The notes under the pieces: model-generated | Told to the model about the DNA's origin: nothing | Database searches by the model: none | The model's input: the letters and a program-made list of their open reading frames with translations, nothing else | Source: CAZHWR01 sp964536085 | GTDB taxonomy: Bacteria; Bacillota; Clostridia; Oscillospirales; Ruminococcaceae | Assembly: GCA_964536085.1 (NCBI GenBank) | Contig: CAZHWR010000054.1 | Coordinates: 1 to 10,625, forward strand | Length of the DNA stretch: 10,625 nucleotides | Direction of reading: 5' to 3' | Part shown: in pieces, positions 7,370 through 10,625 of the stretch | Numbering within the stretch: the stretch's first letter is position 1 | How the letters are laid out: the number at the start of each line of letters is the position of its first letter | Made by a program: the position numbers and the translations under genes

Positions 7370-7398
7370 TTGAAAAAAATAACAATATATAGTATTAT
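7370..7398 (+). promoter_or_regulatory. Promoter of pgi
   Basis: TTGAAA at 7370-7375, a 17-bp AT-rich spacer, and TATTAT at 7393-7398. This lies 37 bp upstream of the pgi ATG and sets the start of a pgi transcript. Confidence 0.78.
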
Positions 7399-7435
7399 TA
7401 AAACAAACAAAGAAATATCATTCGGAGGTAAACCG

Positions 7436-8773
7436 ATGTCGGTTAAACTTAGTACGAAGCATTTAAACGGATTTATAAATGATAACGAGCTTGCGGGGAT
7501 TTTTCCGCAGGTTGAAGTGGCGCACAATGCGCTGCACAATAAATCGGGCTTAGGCGGCGATTTCCTGGGATGGCTCACGCTTCCCGAGGATTATGACAAG
7601 CAGGAGTTTGAAAGAATAAAAGCTGCGGCTGAAAAAATCAAGTCCGATTCTCAGGCGCTGATTGTTATCGGAATCGGCGGATCGTATCTGGGCGCAAGGG
7701 CCGCTATCGAGCTTTTGCGTTCGCCGCTATACAATAATTTGAAAAAAGACACGCCTGATATTTATTATGTCGGCAACAGTATAAGCCCTACGTATTTAAA
7801 CGAAATCATCTCCTTGTGCGACGGCAGGGATTTTTCTGTTAATATTATTTCAAAATCAGGAACAACGACCGAACCCGCCTTGGCATTTCGGGTGTTCAGA
7901 GAGCTTCTTGAACAAAAGTACGGCAAGAACGGAGCGAAAAACCGAATATATGCAACTACGGACAAAGCCCGCGGCACGCTTAAAAAGCTGGCGGACAACG
8001 AGGGCTGGCAGACGTTCGTAATCCCGGACGACGTCGGGGGAAGATATTCTGTTTTGACTGCGGTCGGTCTTTTGCCGATAGCGGTCGCAGGGTGCGACGT
8101 CGGCACTATTATGAACGGCGCGGCTTCTGCGGCGAAAGAATATTCGGTTTGCGATACCGATAAAAATGACTGCTATAAATATGCGGCGATAAGAAATTTG
8201 CTTTACAGAAAAGGAAAAGCGATTGAAATGCTCGTGAGCTACGAGCCGTCGTTTACAATGATGGCGGAGTGGTTTAAACAGCTTTTCGGTGAAAGCGAAG
8301 GAAAAGACAACAAGGGGCTGTTCCCCGCGGCGGCGACATTTTCCACCGATCTTCATTCGATGGGTCAGTTCATACAGGACGGAACCAGAACTATGTTTGA
8401 AACGGTCGTCACGTTTGAAAAGCCGAAGCACGACTATTTTATAAAACCCGATAAAGACAATTTTGACGGTTTGAATTTCCTGTCAGATCAGTATATGTCC
8501 GTTGTAAACCGCAGGGCTTTTGAGGGAACGGTGCTTGCCCACACTGAGGGCGGAGTGCCGAACATCGTTCTGACGGTTGACGAAATAAACGAATACGAAT
8601 TTGGATATCTGGTGTATTTTTTTGAAAAGGCGTGCGCGATTTCAGGGTATCTGCTCGGGGTGAATCCGTTTGACCAGCCCGGTGTGGAAAGCTATAAAAA
8701 GAATATGTTTGCGCTTTTGGGCAAACCCGGATACGAACAGGAAAAGGAAGCTTTGGAGAAAAAGCTGAAATAA
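7436..8773 (+). CDS. pgi: Glucose-6-phosphate isomerase
   Basis: This 445-residue cytoplasmic enzyme interconverts glucose 6-phosphate and fructose 6-phosphate in glycolysis and gluconeogenesis. The first SIS domain has GIGGSYLGARAAIE (79-92) and the phosphate-binding SKSGTTTEPA (139-148). The family signature lies at 199-212 (DVGGRYSVLTAVGL) and the second signature at 411-421 (PFDQPGVESYK). Likely catalytic residues by family comparison are Glu286 (FGESEGK), His307 (LHSMGQF) and Lys421. The length matches the short Firmicute form rather than the roughly 550-residue E. coli type. The ATG at 7436 is preceded by GGAGG (7424-7428). A longer reading from 7331 would overlap the promoter. No terminator lies between it and the next gene, so the two are probably co-transcribed. 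Confidence 0.97.
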   Translation: MSVKLSTKHLNGFINDNELAGIFPQVEVAHNALHNKSGLGGDFLGWLTLPEDYDKQEFERIKAAAEKIKSDSQALIVIGIGGSYLGARAAIELLRSPLYNNLKKDTPDIYYVGNSISPTYLNEIISLCDGRDFSVNIISKSGTTTEPALAFRVFRELLEQKYGKNGAKNRIYATTDKARGTLKKLADNEGWQTFVIPDDVGGRYSVLTAVGLLPIAVAGCDVGTIMNGAASAAKEYSVCDTDKNDCYKYAAIRNLLYRKGKAIEMLVSYEPSFTMMAEWFKQLFGESEGKDNKGLFPAAATFSTDLHSMGQFIQDGTRTMFETVVTFEKPKHDYFIKPDKDNFDGLNFLSDQYMSVVNRRAFEGTVLAHTEGGVPNIVLTVDEINEYEFGYLVYFFEKACAISGYLLGVNPFDQPGVESYKKNMFALLGKPGYEQEKEALEKKLK

Positions 8774-8828
8774 AAAACAAGGTCATCATGCGAAGAAATT
8801 CGCTGAATATAAACTAGGAGGAATTAAC

Positions 8829-9236
8829 ATGATAAAACTGATTATTGGCAACAAAGGCTCCGGTAAAACAAAAATCCTAATCGACATTATCAACCAGTCG
8901 CTTAACACTTCCGAGGGTAACGTAGTTGTTCTTGATAAAACGACCAAGCTTCGTTACGATGTTAAGCCCAGCGCTCGTCTTGTGGATGTTGACGCTTATA
9001 AGGTCGAGGGTCACGACGCATTTTACGGAATGGTCTGCGGAATTCTCGCCGGAAACTACGATATAACCGATATCTGTGTTGATTCCATATTAAAAATTGT
9101 CGGACGCGATTATGACAAGCTCGGTGAAATGCTCGATAAAATCGACGCTATCGCAAACGAAAACAAGGTTAACGTCACGTTAACTGTGTCCGCCGATATT
9201 TCAGAGCTTCCCGAAAGCGTTAAAAAATACGCGTAA
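8829..9236 (+). CDS. Small P-loop NTPase-like protein of unknown function
   Basis: This 135-residue protein opens with a clear Walker A motif, GNKGSGKT at 7-14, directly after the first beta strand, so it probably binds ATP or GTP. A hydrophobic stretch ending in Asp85 (ITDICVDS) could serve as a Walker B strand, and VNVTLTVSAD (114-123) resembles a late core strand of P-loop folds. There is no signal peptide or membrane segment. At this length it is little more than a minimal nucleotide-binding core. I do not recognise a characterised family. The ATG has a strong AGGAGG (8816-8821). It starts 55 bp after pgi with no terminator or clear promoter between them, and a terminator follows at once, so it is probably the second gene of a pgi transcript. 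That does not by itself show a role in glycolysis. Confidence 0.88.
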   Translation: MIKLIIGNKGSGKTKILIDIINQSLNTSEGNVVVLDKTTKLRYDVKPSARLVDVDAYKVEGHDAFYGMVCGILAGNYDITDICVDSILKIVGRDYDKLGEMLDKIDAIANENKVNVTLTVSADISELPESVKKYA

Positions 9237-9251
9237 GCCAATGAAGTCTTG

Positions 9252-9278
9252 CGGCGGCTTTTTAGCCGCCGTTTTTTT
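9252..9278 (+). terminator. Terminator after the P-loop gene
   Basis: A GC-rich 8-bp stem (9252-9259 with 9264-9271) around a TTTT loop is followed by seven T (9272-9278). It is a classic intrinsic terminator, 15 bp after the stop codon. Confidence 0.93.
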
Positions 9279-9340
9279 GCTTGCCGATGTAAAAATCCGC
9301 GATTTGTAAAGCGAATGACAGCTTTTTTAAAAATAACTTA

Positions 9341-9369
9341 TTGACAATCCGCGGTTTTGTATATATAAT
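9341..9369 (+). promoter_or_regulatory. Consensus promoter of yceD-rpmF
   Basis: TTGACA at 9341-9346, a 17-bp spacer, and TATAAT at 9364-9369 match the sigma-A consensus at every position. The ATG of yceD lies 29 bp after the -10 box, so the leader is only about 20 nt. Strong constitutive expression is expected for a ribosomal protein transcript. Confidence 0.92.
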
Positions 9370-9398
9370 ATTACGAGCGGCGTTTATGAGGTGTAGCT

Positions 9399-9893
9399 AT
9401 GTTTATTGATCTGAAGCAGTTATTCGATATTGTCGGCGAAGCAGTCGATATCGATTACAGTATCGATCTTTCCGACTATGCTCTGTATGGCTCAAAGCCG
9501 TTTATAACGCCCGTATATGTAAAAGGGTCTGCAAGAAACAGGGCTGGTATAGTTACCGTGTCGTTTGACTGCGGTTTTACACTGCATCACGTTTGCGACA
9601 GATGCCTTAAGGAATTTGACAGGCAGTATAATTATTCATTCAGCCACACGCTCGTTATATCCTCTGAATCCGATTCGGACGAATACATTGCGGTCGGGAA
9701 AGAAACGAATTTTAATCTGGACGAGCTTGTTATCACCGATATTGATTTGCGTCTTCCGACAAAGATACTTTGTACAGACGACTGCAAGGGGCTTTGCAGC
9801 GAATGCGGCGCGGATTTGAATAACGGCGACTGCGGCTGTGAAACGTCGGCGGCCGACCCGCGGCTTGCAATTTTAGGAACACTGCTTGAGTAA
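9399..9893 (+). CDS. yceD: YceD/DUF177 family protein, metal-binding cysteine-rich
   Basis: This 164-residue protein belongs to the YceD (DUF177) family, which is almost always encoded just before rpmF and is linked to 23S rRNA or large-subunit assembly. Cysteines cluster in two places: Cys58, Cys66 and Cys69 (CDRC), and Cys125, Cys129, Cys133, Cys136, Cys145 and Cys147 near the C-terminus (CTDDCKGLCSECG). The latter block is the most conserved part of the family and looks like a metal site. The ending DPRLAILGTLL is also typical. The ATG has GAGGTG at 9388-9393. rpmF starts 119 bp downstream with no terminator between, so they form one operon. The biochemical activity of the family is not settled. 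Confidence 0.92.
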   Translation: MFIDLKQLFDIVGEAVDIDYSIDLSDYALYGSKPFITPVYVKGSARNRAGIVTVSFDCGFTLHHVCDRCLKEFDRQYNYSFSHTLVISSESDSDEYIAVGKETNFNLDELVITDIDLRLPTKILCTDDCKGLCSECGADLNNGDCGCETSAADPRLAILGTLLE

Positions 9894-9897
9894 CCGC

Positions 9898-9959
9898 TGA
9901 TTAAATCGAAGCGTTTTTAAGCCCGCCGGAGATTTATATCCGAGTTGGCGATTTAATCA
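9898..9959 (+). other. Stem-loop between yceD and rpmF
   Basis: TGATTAAATCG at 9898-9908 is the exact reverse complement of 9949-9959 (11 bp). Inside the 40-nt loop a smaller hairpin can form between CGGA (9927-9930) and TCCG (9939-9942). There is no T-tract, and it ends about 40 nt before the rpmF ribosome binding site. It could be an mRNA processing or stability element, a ribosomal-protein leader that senses L32, or chance. Confidence 0.5.
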
Positions 9960-10012
9960 TCGATTACTTAAAGATAATGTTTAATATGCGATTTTAAGAA
10001 GGAGGTGCTCTG

Positions 10013-10195
10013 ATGGCAGTACCAAAGAGAAAGGTCTCCAAAGCAAGAAGAGACAAAAGACGTTCAAATGTTTGGAAGCTTGACGTTCCCGCGTTTTCAA
10101 AATGCACTCAGTGCGGCGAACTCAAAGTTCCGCATAAGGTTTGCGGCAACTGCGGTTACTACAAAGGCGTTGAGGTTGTTAAAAAAGAGGCGTAG
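10013..10195 (+). CDS. rpmF: Ribosomal protein bL32
   Basis: This 60-residue basic protein is bL32 of the 50S subunit. It starts with the hallmark MAVPKRKVSKARRDKRRS and carries the zinc ribbon Cys31-x2-Cys34 and Cys44-x2-Cys47. This is the zinc-binding (C+) form, as opposed to the cysteine-free paralogue that some bacteria make under zinc limitation. The length is normal. It has an excellent ribosome binding site, AAGGAGGTG at 9999-10007. It is the second gene after yceD, and a terminator follows 19 bp after the stop. Confidence 0.98.
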   Translation: MAVPKRKVSKARRDKRRSNVWKLDVPAFSKCTQCGELKVPHKVCGNCGYYKGVEVVKKEA

Positions 10196-10214
10196 GCTTT
10201 TATAACGTATTCAC

Positions 10215-10241
10215 AAAGCAGGGGAATTTTCTCCTGCTTTT
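10215..10241 (+). terminator. Terminator of the yceD-rpmF operon
   Basis: Arms 10215-10225 and 10230-10240 pair over 11 bp with one G-T pair around an ATTT loop. The T-rich 3' arm continues to 10241. Confidence 0.85.
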
Positions 10242-10283
10242 GTTCTGCAATTTTGCAAGGCGGAGTTTTGACCGAAAATCCGG

Positions 10284-10312
10284 TTGACGTATAATTTGAA
10301 AAATGGCATAAT
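10284..10312 (+). promoter_or_regulatory. Promoter-like sequence leading into the repeat array
   Basis: TTGACG at 10284-10289, a 17-bp spacer and CATAAT at 10307-10312 match the sigma-A consensus at 5 of 6 positions in each box, with ideal spacing. It lies after the rpmF terminator and before no credible gene; the first transcribed sequence would be the hairpin at 10314-10340 and then the tandem repeats. Initiation near 10318-10320 is inferred. Confidence 0.65.
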
Positions 10313-10313
10313 A

Positions 10314-10340
10314 AAGGTGGAAATCTACGATTTCCACCTT
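10314..10340 (+). other. Perfect 12-bp hairpin at the edge of the tandem array
   Basis: AAGGTGGAAATC at 10314-10325 is the exact reverse complement of 10329-10340, around a 3-nt loop (TAC). Its right arm includes the first ten bases of the first repeat unit (TTTCCACCTT). The left arm is thus an inverted copy of the repeat boundary and occurs only once. No T-tract follows, so it is not a clear terminator. Confidence 0.7.
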
Positions 10341-10625
10341 GTCGAGTTTAGCTTTTCGAGCGTAAACAATCGCTCGAAATTCGCGTTGCGAACCGCGAAA
10401 CTCGCGGCGCGGGGGATGTGTAAAGCTTTGCTTTCCACCTTGACGAGTTTAGCTTTTCGAGCGTAAACGATCGCTCGAAATTCGCGTTGCGAACCGCGAA
10501 ACTCGCGGCGCGGGGGATGTGTAAAGCTTTGCTTTCCACCTTGTCGAGTTTAGCTTTTCGAGCGTAAACAATCGCTCGAAATTCGCGTTGCGAACCGCGA
10601 AACTCGCGGCGCGGGGGATGTGTAA
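10331..10625. repeat. 101-bp head-to-tail tandem repeat, non-coding, running off the window
   Basis: Copies start at 10331, 10432 and 10533; the third is cut at 93 bp by the window end. Copies 1 and 3 are identical where both are visible. Copy 2 differs at two bases, 10443 (T to A) and 10469 (A to G). The period is not a multiple of three and the reading frames through it look spurious, so it is not a protein repeat. Each unit has a 9-bp hairpin (unit 24-32 with 41-49), a 7-bp outer stem (13-19 with 68-74) and a short GC stem (52-55 with 64-67), which together draw as a three-way junction. A further 5-bp hairpin, AAAGC with GCTTT, spans each unit junction. There are no spacers, so it is not CRISPR. 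Function unknown. Confidence 0.93.

Noticed and set aside
7331..7435. N-terminal extension of Pgi from an upstream start
   Set aside because: It would span the pgi promoter, is AT-rich low-complexity sequence, and the ATG at 7436 has the GGAGG and the family N-terminus.
8790..8803. Hairpin between pgi and the P-loop gene as a terminator
   Set aside because: The stem is only 5 bp (GCGAA/TTCGC with loop GAAA) and no T-tract follows, so read-through is more likely.
10284..10539. Short open frames on both strands through the 101-bp repeat
   Set aside because: The 101-bp period shifts the frame in each copy, the codons are dictated by the palindromes, and the plus-strand frame starts within the -35 box.
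10331..10625. CRISPR array or integron attC array
   Set aside because: The copies are contiguous with no unique spacers, the unit is far longer than a CRISPR repeat, no cas or integrase gene is visible, and I see no GTTRRRY-type core sites.

Overview
The window looks like ordinary chromosome from an anaerobic Firmicute of the class Clostridia, probably an uncultured Ruminococcaceae/Oscillospiraceae-type bacterium. The reasons are the single-chain clostridial PurL with a fused glutaminase domain, the Firmicute-type glucose-6-phosphate isomerase, an HPr paralogue, the YceD-RpmF pair, strong GGAGG ribosome binding sites, TTGACA/TATAAT-type promoters, and a tRNA gene that encodes its own CCA. This placement is inferred from family resemblance, not from a search.

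Layout. Positions 4-79 hold tRNA-Phe(GAA), followed at once by a long terminator hairpin. About 150 bp on, the last 19 nt before the tRNA CC are repeated and are again followed by a terminator hairpin. The minus strand then carries purL (343-4059) and, upstream of it, the tRNA methylthiotransferase mtaB (4189-5475). These two may be one transcript that ends at the hairpin at 291-325. Everything from 5683 on reads on the plus strand: an HPr-like protein lacking the phosphorylated histidine, with its own promoter and terminator; a secreted D-Ala-D-Ala carboxypeptidase; pgi followed by a small P-loop protein of unknown function, with promoter and terminator; and yceD-rpmF, with a perfect consensus promoter and a terminator.

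The last 340 bp hold no credible gene. A promoter-like sequence (TTGACG, 17 bp, CATAAT) leads into a perfect 12-bp hairpin and then into a 101-bp head-to-tail tandem repeat that runs off the end of the window (two full copies and 93 bp of a third). Each unit can be drawn as a three-way junction, and the only two differences between copies fall at unpaired positions. This possibly transcribed, structured, non-coding array is the best candidate for something undescribed.

The protein genes are housekeeping: purine synthesis, tRNA modification, cell-wall trimming, glycolysis and a ribosomal protein. I see no defence system, transposase or recombinase. The unusual material is intergenic: the tandem array, the tRNA-end duplication, a folded 80-bp element in the mtaB/HPr divergent region that shares short blocks with the array, a 13-bp inverted repeat before purL, and an 11-bp stem between yceD and rpmF.
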